From assembly GCA_021531865.1 (NCBI GenBank), contig JAFBIW010000004.1, positions 62,001-126,000 of the forward strand: DNA of 64,000 nt. Reading direction: 5' to 3'. Position numbers and translations under genes: made by a program. Shown piece by piece: positions 49,954 to 58,804 of the stretch. The first letter of the stretch is position 1. Each line of letters begins with the position of its first letter. This DNA comes from Butyricicoccus pullicaecorum (lineage in GTDB: Bacteria; Bacillota; Clostridia; Oscillospirales; Butyricicoccaceae). The notes beneath the pieces were generated by a model. The model did no database searches and had not been told where the DNA came from. It saw only the letters and a program-made list of their open reading frames with translations.

Positions 49954-51669
49954 TCAGTCCTGCAGGGCATCGAAGCCGGTCTCGCCGGTACGAACTTTGA
50001 CAACATCAACAACATCGTAAACGAAGATCTTGCCGTCGCCGATGTGGCCGGTGTACAGAACCTTCTTGGCGGTCTCAACGACCGTCTCGACCGGGATCGC
50101 GGAAACGACGATCTCGAACTTGATCTTAGGCAGCAGGGTCGCATCGACCTTCGCGCCGCGGTAATACTCGGGCGCGCCCATCTGCATGCCGCAGCCTGCG
50201 ACGTTCGCGACGGTCATACCGGTGACGCCGATCTGATTCAGCGCGTTCTTCAGGCGCTCAAACTTGGACTGGTTGGTAATGATAACGACCTTGTGCATCG
50301 AAGCGCTTGCGCCCTCGGTGGTGACACGGGAAACCGGTACTGCCTCAGCCGGTGCAGCCGGAGCGGACGGGGCCATAGCCGCCTTGGCAGCCGCTTCGCC
50401 CGCCTTGGTGCCCAGCACGTGGGGCAGGGGCATGAAGTCGGCGTAAGCAGAGGTCAGGCCGTGCTCGGGCTGGTCGAGGCCCATCATTTCCTCGTCCGCC
50501 GAGACGCGCAGGCCGATGGTGTTCTTGAGAATCAGGAAAACGATGGTCATGGTGACCGCGACCCAAGCGATGACGGAAACAACGCCCAGGATCTGGATGC
50601 CGAAGAAGTGGAAGCCGCCGCCGTAGAGCAGGCCGGCCGGTGCGCCGGCGTCATTTTCCAGGTTATAAGCGAACAGGCCGGTCAGCAGGGTGCCGGTCGC
50701 GCCGCACAGACCGTGTACGCCGACCGCACCGACCGGGTCGTCGACCTTCAGCTTCTGATCGACGAACTCGATGCCGAAGACAACGACGAAACCGGCGATG
50801 ATGCCGATGAGGGCCGCGCCGACCGGGGTGACAACGTCACAGCCCGCAGTGATGGCGACCAGACCGGCCAGAGAGCCGTTCAGGGTCATGGATACATCAG
50901 GCTTCTTGTAGCGTACCCAGGTGATGCACATAACAGTGACGGTCGCAACGGCAGCCGCCAGGTTGGTGGTGACGAATACGCGAGCCGCAACCTCAGCCGC
51001 GCCGTCGGTCAGGGCGACAGTCGAGCAGCCGTTGAAGCCGAACCAGCAGAACCAGAGGATGAAAACACCGAGCGCGCCCAGCGTCAGGGAGTGGCCGGGG
51101 ATCGCGCGGGCATTGCCGTTCGCGTCGTACTTGCCGATACGGGGCCCGAGGATGCAGGCGCCGACGAAGGCCGCAACGCCGCCGACCATATGAACCGCGG
51201 TCGAACCGGCGAAATCATGGAAGCCGAGCTGCGCCAGCCAGCCGCCGCCCCAGATCCAGTGACCCGAGACCGGATAAATGAAGGCCGAAATGATCATCGA
51301 GTAGATGCAGTAGGCCGAGAACTTGGTGCGCTCCGCCATGGCGCCCGAAACGATGGTCGCCGAAGTTGCACAGAAAACGGTCTGGAAGATCAGGGTCGCC
51401 CAGCCGCCTTCGCCGCCGGTGGTGAACAGGTCAATGCCGCCGATCAGCGCGCCCGTGCCGCCGAACATCAGGCCAAAGCCGAAGATCCAGAAGATCGGGG
51501 TGCCGAGGCTGAAGTCCATCAGGTTTTTCATGATGATGTTGCCGGCGTTTTTCGCGCGGGTGAAGCCGGTTTCTACCATCGCGAAGCCCGCCTGCATGAA
51601 GAAGACGAGCGCCGCGCCCAGCAGGATCCAGCTTGTGTTCAGGGCATCGCCCATTGCTGTTAAATCCAT
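49954..51669 (-). CDS. amt: Ammonium transporter fused to a PII (GlnB) domain
   Basis: The 571-residue protein has an Amt channel with about 11 TM helices (residues 1-400: LVFFMQAGFAMVETGF, HMVGGVAAFVGA). After an Ala/Pro-rich linker (about 420-457) comes a complete PII domain from residue 458 (KVVIITNQSKFERLKNAL) with T-loop tyrosine in EYYRGAKVD and the ATP-binding GDGKIFVYDV. PII proteins normally bind Amt in trans to close the pore; here the sensor is covalent. It sits beside glnN, so it belongs to nitrogen assimilation. GGAGG site precedes ATG. Confidence 0.95.
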   Translation of the reverse strand: MDLTAMGDALNTSWILLGAALVFFMQAGFAMVETGFTRAKNAGNIIMKNLMDFSLGTPIFWIFGFGLMFGGTGALIGGIDLFTTGGEGGWATLIFQTVFCATSATIVSGAMAERTKFSAYCIYSMIISAFIYPVSGHWIWGGGWLAQLGFHDFAGSTAVHMVGGVAAFVGACILGPRIGKYDANGNARAIPGHSLTLGALGVFILWFCWFGFNGCSTVALTDGAAEVAARVFVTTNLAAAVATVTVMCITWVRYKKPDVSMTLNGSLAGLVAITAGCDVVTPVGAALIGIIAGFVVVFGIEFVDQKLKVDDPVGAVGVHGLCGATGTLLTGLFAYNLENDAGAPAGLLYGGGFHFFGIQILGVVSVIAWVAVTMTIVFLILKNTIGLRVSADEEMMGLDQPEHGLTSAYADFMPLPHVLGTKAGEAAAKAAMAPSAPAAPAEAVPVSRVTTEGASASMHKVVIITNQSKFERLKNALNQIGVTGMTVANVAGCGMQMGAPEYYRGAKVDATLLPKIKFEIVVSAIPVETVVETAKKVLYTGHIGDGKIFVYDVVDVVKVRTGETGFDALQD

Positions 51670-51743
51670 TGTTTGTTTACCTCCTTAATATGTGAAACAA
51701 AAGATGAACGGGAAGAAGAAAGAGAAAAAGAGAGAAAAAAGAA

Positions 51744-51783
51744 AAGGGTGTGCGCTCTCCCGATTGGGAGAACGCACACCCTT
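51744..51783 (-). terminator. Terminator of glnN, upstream of amt
   Basis: An 18-bp stem with one mismatch (51744-51761 with 51766-51783) and a 4-base loop, then TTTTCTTTTTTC on the minus strand. It separates glnN from amt; a polypyrimidine tract (minus strand) from 51745 to about 51705 follows. Confidence 0.9.
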
Positions 51784-51812
51784 GTGCGCAGGGATAGGAA
51801 AAATACAGGAAA

Positions 51813-53903
51813 TTATACGTAGAACAGCAGATCCGCGTAGGTCGGCATCGGCCAGTACTTCTTCGGAACCATGCTCTCCAGACGATCGGCATAGGCGCGT
51901 GCCTGCTCCATTGCAGGGAGAATCACGTCATGCTGATAGGTGGCAAGCGCTTCTACGTCGCCGTCAGGCGCGTTGGTCAGCGCGTCCTCGAGCGCGTTCT
52001 GGGCTTCGATCAGCTTGCGGGTCTCATCGGACAGCGCGCGAACCATTTCGGTCTCGGTCGCGGCGTCGACGCCGATGGACTTCTTGGCGATGGCCGTGTC
52101 GGACAGCTCATGGGTGTAGGACAGGCAAGCCGGTACGATGTCCTTCTTGAGCATGTCAAGCATGGTCAGTGCTTCGATGCGGATGACCTTGGCATATTCG
52201 TCGAGCTGAATCTCCTCGCGGGACTTCATCTCGGCCTCGGTGTAGATGCCGTGGGTGGTGAACAGCTTGACGTTCTTTTCGTCCATGTAGTGCGGCAGCG
52301 CCTCGGGGGTGGAGCGCAGGTTCAGCAGGCCGCGGCTCTCAGCCTCGGTGACCCAAGAATCGTCGTAGCCGTTGCCGTTGAAGATGATGCGCTGATGCGC
52401 GGTGATCTCGCGGCGGAGCAGGGCGGCCAGCGCGACGTCAAAGTCGTCCGCCTTCTCCAGCTCGTCAGCGAACTGACGCAGCTCCTCGGCGACGGCGGTG
52501 TTCAGCATGATGTTGGTGCAGGCGATGTTGAAGGTCGAGCCGGGCATACGGAATTCGAACTTATTGCCGGTGAAGGCGAAGGGAGAGGTGCGGTTGCGGT
52601 CGGTGGTGTCCTTCAGGATCGGGGGCAGAACGGTTGCGCCGACCATGGTGGTCTTGGCAGAGCCGGCGTAGGTCTCGCCCTTGACGATGCCCTCCAGAAC
52701 GGATTCCAGCTCGTCGCCGACGAACATCGAAACAATGGCCGGAGGCGCTTCGTTCGCGCCCAGACGGTGATCGTTGCCCGCGTTGGCGACCGAGATGCGG
52801 AGCAGATCCTGATACTCGTCAACCGCCTTGATGACCGCGGTCAGGAAGAGCAGGAACTGCATGTTGGAGGCCGGCGTGGTGCCCGGCTCGAGCAGGTTCT
52901 CGCCCTGATCGGTCGAGATCGACCAGTTGTTGTGCTTACCGGATCCGTTGACACCCTCGAACGGCTTCTCATGCAGCAGGCAGACGAAACCGTGCTTGTT
53001 GGCGACCTTCTTCATGACCTCCATGGCGAGCTGATTGTGATCGGTCGCGATGTTGGTGGTCGCATAGACCGGCGCCATCTCGTGCTGGCAGGGGGCGACC
53101 TCATTGTGCTCGGTCTTGGCGAAGATGCCGAGCTTCCACAGCTCAACGTTCAGCTCCTCCATGTACGCCTTAACGCGCGGACGGATGGAACCGAAGTAAT
53201 GATCCTCCATCTCCTGACCCTTGGGAGCGGGCGCGCCGAACAGGGTGCGGCCGGTCAGGATGAGGTCGCGGCGCTTTGCGTAGTCTTCCTTGTTGATGAG
53301 GAAGTACTCCTGCTCGGGGCCGACGGTGGTGGTGACGCGCTTAATGTCCTTGCCGAAGAGCTTCAGCACGCGGCAGGCCTGCGCGGAGATCGCGTCCATC
53401 GAACGCAGCAGCGGGGTCTTCTTGTCGAGAATCTCGCCGGTGTAGGAGCAGAACGCGGTCGGGATGCAAAGGGTCTTATCCTTGATGAATGCGTAAGAGG
53501 TGGGATCCCATGCGGTGTAGCCGCGAGCCTCAAAGGTGGCGCGCAGACCGCCGGAGGGGAAGGACGAAGCGTCCGGCTCGCCCTTGATCAGCTCCTTGCC
53601 GGAGAACTCCATGATGATCGAGGTATCGCCGCTCGGGGAGAGGAAGGAATCGTGCTTTTCCGCGGTGACGCCGGTCATCGGCTGGAACCAATGGGTGAAG
53701 TGGGTCGCGCCCTTGGACAGCGCCCAGTCCTTCATCGCATTCGCGACGACGTTGGCAACGGTCGGATCGAGGGGCGTGCCTTCGAGGATGGTGCGGCGCA
53801 GGGACTTATAAACGTCCTTGGGGAGCCGGGTGCGCATGACCTCGTCGTTGAACACCATGCTGCCGAAGATCTCGGGTACGCTGGGTGCCGGATTGGAATT
53901 CAT
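51813..53903 (-). CDS. glnN: Glutamine synthetase type III GlnN
   Basis: The 696-residue enzyme has the GSIII architecture: [15 protein letters not shown] at the N-terminus, the GS core with [17 protein letters not shown]-type metal region, QHEMAP and [14 protein letters not shown], and [16 protein letters not shown]. It converts glutamate, ammonia and ATP to glutamine. The start at 53903 (MNSNPAPS) is chosen since GGAGG lies 7 bp upstream; 53921 is the longer alternative. Amt-PII lies downstream. Confidence 0.96.
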   Translation of the reverse strand: MNSNPAPSVPEIFGSMVFNDEVMRTRLPKDVYKSLRRTILEGTPLDPTVANVVANAMKDWALSKGATHFTHWFQPMTGVTAEKHDSFLSPSGDTSIIMEFSGKELIKGEPDASSFPSGGLRATFEARGYTAWDPTSYAFIKDKTLCIPTAFCSYTGEILDKKTPLLRSMDAISAQACRVLKLFGKDIKRVTTTVGPEQEYFLINKEDYAKRRDLILTGRTLFGAPAPKGQEMEDHYFGSIRPRVKAYMEELNVELWKLGIFAKTEHNEVAPCQHEMAPVYATTNIATDHNQLAMEVMKKVANKHGFVCLLHEKPFEGVNGSGKHNNWSISTDQGENLLEPGTTPASNMQFLLFLTAVIKAVDEYQDLLRISVANAGNDHRLGANEAPPAIVSMFVGDELESVLEGIVKGETYAGSAKTTMVGATVLPPILKDTTDRNRTSPFAFTGNKFEFRMPGSTFNIACTNIMLNTAVAEELRQFADELEKADDFDVALAALLRREITAHQRIIFNGNGYDDSWVTEAESRGLLNLRSTPEALPHYMDEKNVKLFTTHGIYTEAEMKSREEIQLDEYAKVIRIEALTMLDMLKKDIVPACLSYTHELSDTAIAKKSIGVDAATETEMVRALSDETRKLIEAQNALEDALTNAPDGDVEALATYQHDVILPAMEQARAYADRLESMVPKKYWPMPTYADLLFYV

Positions 53904-53953
53904 AATATAGCCTCCTAACATTTGACCGCCGGGAATGCGCCATAAAAACGGAA

Positions 53954-53992
53954 AAAGGCGCCGCGGGGATGGTTGTTCCCGGCAGCGCCTTT
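53954..53992 (-). terminator. Promoter-proximal terminator in the glnN leader
   Basis: AAAGGCGC/GCGCCTTT plus two inner stem blocks form a GC-rich hairpin followed by TTTTTCCGTTTTT on the minus strand, only about 10 bases into the transcript. The loop-side segment TTCCCGGC/GCCGGGAA (53976-53983 and 53928-53935) is 8-bp complementary to a downstream leader sequence, an alternative pairing. A controlled attenuator is likely, but the signal is unknown. Confidence 0.65.
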
Positions 53993-54007
53993 GCTGTTTA
54001 CGGTGCT

Positions 54008-54037
54008 ATTATAGGGCGGTTTCGGCCCGATTGTCAA
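54008..54037 (-). promoter_or_regulatory. glnN promoter
   Basis: Minus-strand TTGACA (54037-54032), 18-bp spacer, TATAAT (54013-54008). The flanking region to 54174 shows no further feature I can assign. Confidence 0.85.
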
Positions 54038-54174
54038 GCGCAAATTTCCAAATTGTTTGGATTTTACGTATTCCACCAAAGTGAGCGAAATGAATCGCTG
54101 CTTTCTGGCGGGTTTGTAGAAATTTTACAGGAAAGTCTGCATGACGGCCTGCGCGGCGCGGCGCACGATGGCGG

Positions 54175-55218
54175 TTATGCGTCATCCGGCGTATCATCGG
54201 TTCGTTTTCGCCCGCGTGTCACGTGGGCGAGCGGGTTGCGCTCGGCCGCATCGCGGACGTTCTGGTCGGCGATGTGGGTGTAGATCATGGTGGTGTCTAC
54301 CCGGGCGTGCCCCAGAACGTTTTGCAGGGTGCGGATGTCCACGCCGTTTTGATACATCAGGGTGGCGGCGGTGTGGCGCAGCTTGTGCGCCGAGTATTTG
54401 GTCGGGTCGAGCCCGGCGGCGGTGATGTATTTCTTGACCAGCCACTTGACCGTCTGCGCATTGATGCGGTTGCGGTTGCGGCTGACGAAGAGGGCGTTCC
54501 GGTCAGCCTCGTGCGGCTGGAGCCGGGTGGGCAGATAGCGGACAAGCGCATCCTGACAGGCCTCGTTCAGATAGAGGATGCGTTCCTTGTTGCCCTTGCC
54601 GCGCACGCGGATGGTGCCCTCCTGAATGTCGGTCAGGTTCAGGCCGGTCAGCTCGGATACACGCATCCCGCAGTTGAGAAAGAGAGTCAGGATGCAGTAG
54701 TCCCGTTCGGCAAAGGGGCCATCCACGCTTTCCAGAAGCTGCATCGAGTCGTCCGCCGTCAGGTAGCGGGGTAGCTCCTTGCGCTTGGAGGGTAGCTCCA
54801 GACCTGCGACCGGGTTCGCGTCCAGTACATTTACCTTGTCGGTCAGATATTTGAAGAAGGAGCGCAGGGAGGAGACCTTGCGCGCGCGGGAGACGGCCGA
54901 CAGACCGTATTCAGTCGCCGGACTGTTCTGCTGGGTGGGGCGCTGCTCACCGATATAGGTCAGAAAGTCGTACACGTCGCGCAGAGTCACCGAGCGCAGC
55001 AGATCGGCGTCCACGTCGCGGATCGGAATTTCGTCGAATTCAGCCGAGCGGGGAACCAGCCCGCGCTGAATCTTGAGAAAGCGCAGGAAGAGCCGCAGAT
55101 CAAGGAAGTATTCGAAGCTGGTCTTGGGGGATTTGCCGCGGATTGTGGTCATGTAGACCAGAAAATCACGCACAAGCGGCGGTGCGTCGTGCGCATATTC
55201 GTCGATGATGTATCGCAT
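54175..55218 (-). CDS. Tyrosine recombinase (XerC/XerD-like)
   Basis: The 347-residue integrase-family protein has an N-terminal SAM-like core-binding domain (VRDFLVYMTTIRGKSPKTSFEYFLD) and a catalytic domain with active Arg in NCGMRVSELTG, Lys in RGKGNKERILYLN, HKLRHTAATLMY, and the nucleophile Tyr in DTTMIYTHI. It is about 40-50 residues longer than XerC/XerD. No phage genes or att repeats flank it, so it may be a chromosomal XerC-type or stand-alone recombinase. Confidence 0.9.
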   Translation of the reverse strand: MRYIIDEYAHDAPPLVRDFLVYMTTIRGKSPKTSFEYFLDLRLFLRFLKIQRGLVPRSAEFDEIPIRDVDADLLRSVTLRDVYDFLTYIGEQRPTQQNSPATEYGLSAVSRARKVSSLRSFFKYLTDKVNVLDANPVAGLELPSKRKELPRYLTADDSMQLLESVDGPFAERDYCILTLFLNCGMRVSELTGLNLTDIQEGTIRVRGKGNKERILYLNEACQDALVRYLPTRLQPHEADRNALFVSRNRNRINAQTVKWLVKKYITAAGLDPTKYSAHKLRHTAATLMYQNGVDIRTLQNVLGHARVDTTMIYTHIADQNVRDAAERNPLAHVTRGRKRTDDTPDDA

Positions 55219-55314
55219 GGATTGCCTCCGTTTGACAGGAAAAAGGTTGCGGACGGACGGCGCACCGCTTGCGGCGCACGCCCGGGTGTGTTACCATAAA
55301 CGTGAGAAGTCGGT

Positions 55315-56199
55315 TTACGCCCCCTCGGGCGCGGGGTCGCGCGCGAGCAGAACGGTGCCCGCGAGCATCAGCGCAAGCGCCAGATAGAACTGCACGCCGG
55401 GACGCTCACCCAGCAGGATCATGCTGAACGCCACACCCAGAAAGGGCGCGATCGAATAGTATGCGCTGGTTTTGGCCGCGCCCAGCCGGTTCTGCGCCAT
55501 GATGTAGAAATTGATGCTCAGGCCGTAGGAGACAAACCCCAGCACCAGCACGGCCAGCAGCCAGACCGGCGCGGGGAAGGGTTCTCCCAACAGACGGGCG
55601 ATCACGAGACTGCCCAGCCCCGAAAAGCAGCCCTTGATTGTGACGATCTCCTCCGAGCTTTTGTGGCTGATCTGGCGGGTGCAGTTATTCTCAAAGCCCC
55701 AGCAGACGCACGCGCCCAGAACCATTAGGGAGCCTGCGTTCCAGGTGAAGCTGCCGCCGGCCTCGAAGCTCAGGATGGCGCTGGCGGCTGTCACAAGGAC
55801 GATAGCCAGCCAGAGCGTCCGGGAGATGACCTCTCGGAATACGACGAGGGCGATGATCGAGGTCGCGACGATCTCAAAGTTGTTCAGCAGCGATACGCTG
55901 GCCGAGGTCGTCCGTGCGACGCCCGCCATCAGTAGGATGGGCGCGGCAATATCAAGCACGACCATTGCCGCCGTATAGGGCAGCTCCTTCCGGGTCAGGG
56001 GCGCTTTCGCGCTGGGATGCCCGGTCAGGCGGCGCAGCCCGCTGTACAGCAGCAGGCCCAGTCCGGCGCCCAGATACAGGAAGGCGGCCAGCATGGTCGA
56101 GCCGACGTGCGCCAGCAGCAGCTTGGACAGCGGAATATTGACCGCATACAGCGCGGCGGCCAAAATTGCGAAGAGGGTGGCGGTGTTCTGCTTATTCAT
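55315..56199 (-). CDS. EamA/DMT-family permease
   Basis: The 294-residue protein has ten predicted TM helices in two EamA repeats. Ends of the repeats contain the typical GAAKTSAYYSIAPFLGVAFSM and PLSKLLLAHVGSTMLAAFLY segments. DMT transporters export amino acids or other metabolites; the substrate is unknown. It diverges from the WYL regulator, which might control it. TTGTATCAT elements lie between the genes. Confidence 0.88.
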   Translation of the reverse strand: MNKQNTATLFAILAAALYAVNIPLSKLLLAHVGSTMLAAFLYLGAGLGLLLYSGLRRLTGHPSAKAPLTRKELPYTAAMVVLDIAAPILLMAGVARTTSASVSLLNNFEIVATSIIALVVFREVISRTLWLAIVLVTAASAILSFEAGGSFTWNAGSLMVLGACVCWGFENNCTRQISHKSSEEIVTIKGCFSGLGSLVIARLLGEPFPAPVWLLAVLVLGFVSYGLSINFYIMAQNRLGAAKTSAYYSIAPFLGVAFSMILLGERPGVQFYLALALMLAGTVLLARDPAPEGA

Positions 56200-56204
56200 C
56201 TTTT

Positions 56205-56284
56205 ATGATACGCCTCGATTCCGAACGGCGGCGGGAGGGCGCAGCGCCGTTTCAATAGACTGATTGTATCATCTTTTGTATCAT
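56205..56284. promoter_or_regulatory. Divergent promoter region with TTGTATCAT repeats
   Basis: TTGTATCAT occurs at 56264-56272 and 56276-56284, with the inverted ATGATAC at 56205-56211. Promoter TAGACT (56256-56261), 17 bp, TATCAT (56279-56284) reads toward the WYL gene. The repeats may be operators for that regulator. Confidence 0.5.
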
Positions 56285-56314
56285 TCGTCAAAGCATGGGT
56301 TAGGAGGAACTGGA

Positions 56315-57310
56315 ATGCCCAGATCACAGCGGCAGAAGCTCAAGCTGCTCTATTTGCAGAAAATCCTGCGCGCGCGGACGGACGACGCCCACCGCATGAG
56401 CGCGGATGCGCTGTGCGAGGCGCTTGCGGGCTACGGCATCCACGCCGAGCGCAAGAGCATTTATGAGGATATGGACGCACTGGCCGAGTTCGGGGAGGAT
56501 ATCCTGCGGTATCGCGGCCGGAACGCGGGCTTCGCCATCGGTGCGCGGGAATTTGAGCTGGCCGAGCTGCGCCTGCTGGCCGACGTCATCAGCTCGTCCC
56601 GTTTTCTGACTGCCCGCAAGTCGCGGGAGCTGATCGCCAAGGTTGAGAGCATGGCCAGCCGGTACGAGGCGGCCGCGCTCGGGCGGCAGGTGCACGTCGC
56701 GGGCCGCGTCAAGACGGCAAACGAGAGCATTTTCCTGAATGTAGACGCCCTGCACGCGGCGATGGCCGCCGGAGAGCAGGTCGCATTCCGGTATTTTAAA
56801 TGGAGTTTATCGGAAACGGGCGGCTTTGTCAAGCAGTTCCGGCGGGAGGGCGCGGATTATATCGTCAGCCCGTGGGCGCTGATCTGGGACAACCTCAATT
56901 ATTATCTCGCGGCCTATGACAGCCGTTCGCAGTCCATCCGGCATTACCGTGTGGACAAGATGGAGCGTATCCGTCGGGTGGACGCGCCGCGCGAGGGGCA
57001 GGAAGCGTGGGAGGCCGAGGATCCGGAGGAGGGACAGCGCGCAGTGTTCGGCATGTTCCACGGGGAAACGCAGACAGTCGTTCTGTGCGCGCGGAACGAA
57101 TTTGCCGACGTGCTGCGCGACCGCTTCGGCGCCGAGCTGTCTCCCTACCGGGTGGACGCGGACTGGTTCGAGGTATCGGTGCGCGTCGCGGTCAGCCCGC
57201 AGTTTTTCGGCTGGCTGGCCGGACTGGAGGGCGGCGTGCGGCCGGTCTCACCGGACGCCGTGGTCGCACAATACCGGGAGAGCTTAAAAAATTTGCTCGC
57301 CGGGCTTTAA
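56315..57310 (+). CDS. WYL-domain transcriptional regulator
   Basis: The 331-residue protein has an N-terminal HTH (about 5-75: MSADALCEALAGYGIHAERKSIYEDMDAL), a WYL domain (about 145-220: WALIWDNLNYYLAAYDSRSQSIRHYRVDKMERI) and a C-terminal WCX extension. WYL proteins act as ligand-gated regulators. The start at 56315 follows GGAGGAACTGGA; the frame from 56264 is rejected. It is divergent from an EamA transporter and precedes a 41-residue protein and radical SAM gene. Confidence 0.9.
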   Translation: MPRSQRQKLKLLYLQKILRARTDDAHRMSADALCEALAGYGIHAERKSIYEDMDALAEFGEDILRYRGRNAGFAIGAREFELAELRLLADVISSSRFLTARKSRELIAKVESMASRYEAAALGRQVHVAGRVKTANESIFLNVDALHAAMAAGEQVAFRYFKWSLSETGGFVKQFRREGADYIVSPWALIWDNLNYYLAAYDSRSQSIRHYRVDKMERIRRVDAPREGQEAWEAEDPEEGQRAVFGMFHGETQTVVLCARNEFADVLRDRFGAELSPYRVDADWFEVSVRVAVSPQFFGWLAGLEGGVRPVSPDAVVAQYRESLKNLLAGL

Positions 57311-57329
57311 AGTCCTGCGTATTGGACAC

Positions 57330-57360
57330 TTTCTTTGCTATACTGGAGATAACAAAGAAA
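57330..57360 (+). promoter_or_regulatory. Dyad over a possible -10 before the 41-residue gene
   Basis: TTTCTTTG (57330-57337) and CAAAGAAA (57353-57360) form an 8-bp inverted repeat spaced by 15 bp. TATACT (57339-57344) lies in the spacer. No clear -35 is seen. It could be a hairpin or a regulator site. Confidence 0.4.
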
Positions 57361-57372
57361 GGAGAATGCAAA

Positions 57373-57498
57373 ATGCAGGGTTATCGGATTCAAAATGTTG
57401 CGGGTCATGTCGAAGTTTATGACGCGGATGGTGTTTTTTGCTTCTCCGCGGACAATACGCAGGAGGCGATGGACGAGCTGCGCGAGATGGCCGCATAA
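57373..57498 (+). CDS. Small 41-residue protein of unknown function
   Basis: The frame starts with ATG at 57373, 9 bp after AAAGGAG (57357-57363), and ends at 57498. The sequence MQGYRIQNVAGHVEVYDADG, followed by VFCFSADNTQEAMDELREMAA, is compact, acidic and ends in a helix; it contains one cysteine. It is 14 bp before the radical SAM ATG. The strong ribosome site and tight spacing suggest it is real. Resembles a small beta-alpha protein; no family recognised. Confidence 0.65.
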   Translation: MQGYRIQNVAGHVEVYDADGVFCFSADNTQEAMDELREMAA

Positions 57499-57512
57499 AT
57501 CAGGAGGCATCC

Positions 57513-58412
57513 ATGGAAACAGCATATACCCATTGCACCCTCTGCCCGCGCGCCTGCGGGGTCGACCGCACGGCCGGTGCGCGCGGCTTTTGCGGGGCGG
57601 ACGACACGATGTACGTCGCGCGCGCCGCACTGCACCCTTGGGAGGAACCGCCGATCTCGGGTACGCGCGGCTCGGGCACGGTCTTTTTCGCGCACTGCAC
57701 GCTGGGCTGTGTGTTCTGCCAGAATCGCTCGATCAGCCGCCGGGGAGCGGACAGCGGCAAGGCGGTCACGCCCGAGCGGCTGGCCGAAATTTGTATGGAA
57801 TTACAGGCGCGGGGTGCGCATAACATCAATCTGGTGACCGCGTCCCACTATGCGCCCTCGGTCGCCCGCGCCCTGCGGCTGGCGCGCGCCGAGGGACTGT
57901 GCATCCCGGTCGTATACAACACCGGCGGCTTTGAGACGGTCGAAACGCTGCGCCTTCTGGACGGTCTGGTAGACGTCTACCTGCCCGATTTCAAGTATTA
58001 CAGCAGCTACTACGCCGGACTGTATTCCGCCGCGCCCGATTATCCCGACTTCGCGCGCGAGGCGATTGGGGAGATGGTGCGGCAGACCGGCGCGCCCGTC
58101 TTTGATGCGGACGGCCTGCTCGTGCGGGGCACGGTCATCCGGCACCTGATGCTGCCCGGTCTGGCCGGGGACACCGCGCAGGTGCTGCGCTGCATCGCCG
58201 AACAGTGGGGCGACCGCGTGCTTGTCAGCCTGATGCGGCAGTACACTCCGTTTGAGATGGACGCGCATCCCGAGCTTGACCGGCGGATCACCGACGCGGA
58301 ATACGCCGAAGCGGTCGAGCAGTTTTCGACGCTCGGCTTGTCCGGTTTTTTGCAGGACGGCGAATCCATCAGCGAGAGCTTCATTCCCGCGTTTGACGGC
58401 GAAGGCGTGTAA
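57513..58412 (+). CDS. PflX-like radical SAM protein
   Basis: The 299-residue protein has the radical SAM motif C62xxxC66xxC69 in HCTLGCVFCQN and an N-terminal Cys cluster C8, C11, C15 and C27 (CTLCPRACGVDR, GFCG), the signature of the COG1313 PflX group. It also contains YNTGGFE and PDFKYYSSYYA. The family resembles pyruvate formate-lyase activating enzymes, but its substrate is unknown. The ATG at 57513 has AGGAGGCATCC. Confidence 0.88.
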   Translation: METAYTHCTLCPRACGVDRTAGARGFCGADDTMYVARAALHPWEEPPISGTRGSGTVFFAHCTLGCVFCQNRSISRRGADSGKAVTPERLAEICMELQARGAHNINLVTASHYAPSVARALRLARAEGLCIPVVYNTGGFETVETLRLLDGLVDVYLPDFKYYSSYYAGLYSAAPDYPDFAREAIGEMVRQTGAPVFDADGLLVRGTVIRHLMLPGLAGDTAQVLRCIAEQWGDRVLVSLMRQYTPFEMDAHPELDRRITDAEYAEAVEQFSTLGLSGFLQDGESISESFIPAFDGEGV

Positions 58413-58419
58413 AATCGGA

Positions 58420-58448
58420 TTGACAGGCGGCTGATGCCGTGCTACAAT
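58420..58448 (+). promoter_or_regulatory. Promoter of the T-box-GNAT unit
   Basis: TTGACA (58420-58425), 17-bp spacer, TACAAT (58443-58448). Confidence 0.88.
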
Positions 58449-58465
58449 GTCAATATATCGAAGAA

Positions 58466-58752
58466 AAGCGATGAAAAGGAAAGTATGCCGCTTCGGAAAG
58501 CGCAGAGAGCCCCGGTTGGTGGAAAGGGGTCTGGAGGGAACGGCGGAAAATGGCCTTGGAGCTGCGTACCGACCTGCGCTGCGGCGCATTTAGGATACGA
58601 TGGGCGCGCCCATTACAGCGTCAGAGTATCGAAGCCTCCGGGCTTTCCGTACTTGCAGAGGTCCGCCGCCGTGAGGCGCGGATGAATTTAAGGTGGTAAC
58701 ACGAAGCAGCTTTGCTCTCGTCCTTGAACTGTCAGGGACGAGGGCTTTTTTG
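58466..58752 (+). promoter_or_regulatory. T-box leader, predicted methionine (AUG) specifier
   Basis: The leader shows T-box marks in order: AGTA (58482-58485) with GAA (58546-58548) as the loop E element, paired arms TGCCG/CGGCG, the AGAGAG and GGTTGGTGG distal-loop parts, and the antiterminator core AATTTAAGGTGGTAACACG (58685-58703) with TGGT. GAA-A-ATG-G places specifier ATG at 58550-58552. TGGT pairs with tRNA 3' ACCA, agreeing with methionine tRNA. The terminator stem 58714-58723/58736-58745 is followed by TTTTTT. It regulates the GNAT gene 53 bp downstream. Confidence 0.9.
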
Positions 58753-58804
58753 TTCCCTTTTCCCGGCATCTGCAACATGAAATCAGAGAAAAGGGGACAG
58801 AATT

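Noticed and set aside
51705-51745. Purine-rich tract near amt as a repeat element
   Set aside because: It is the T-run side of the glnN terminator plus a pyrimidine-rich leader of amt on the other strand; no repeat unit was found.
54175-55218. Tyrosine recombinase as evidence of an integrated element
   Set aside because: No phage, conjugation or cargo genes, no att repeats and no tRNA nearby. A stand-alone chromosomal XerC-type protein explains it.
58550-58552. Alternative T-box specifiers AAT (Asn) or TGG (Trp)
   Set aside because: The loop E spacing GAA-N-XXX-R selects ATG. Both Asn and Trp tRNAs usually have G73, which would need TGGC rather than the observed TGGT.
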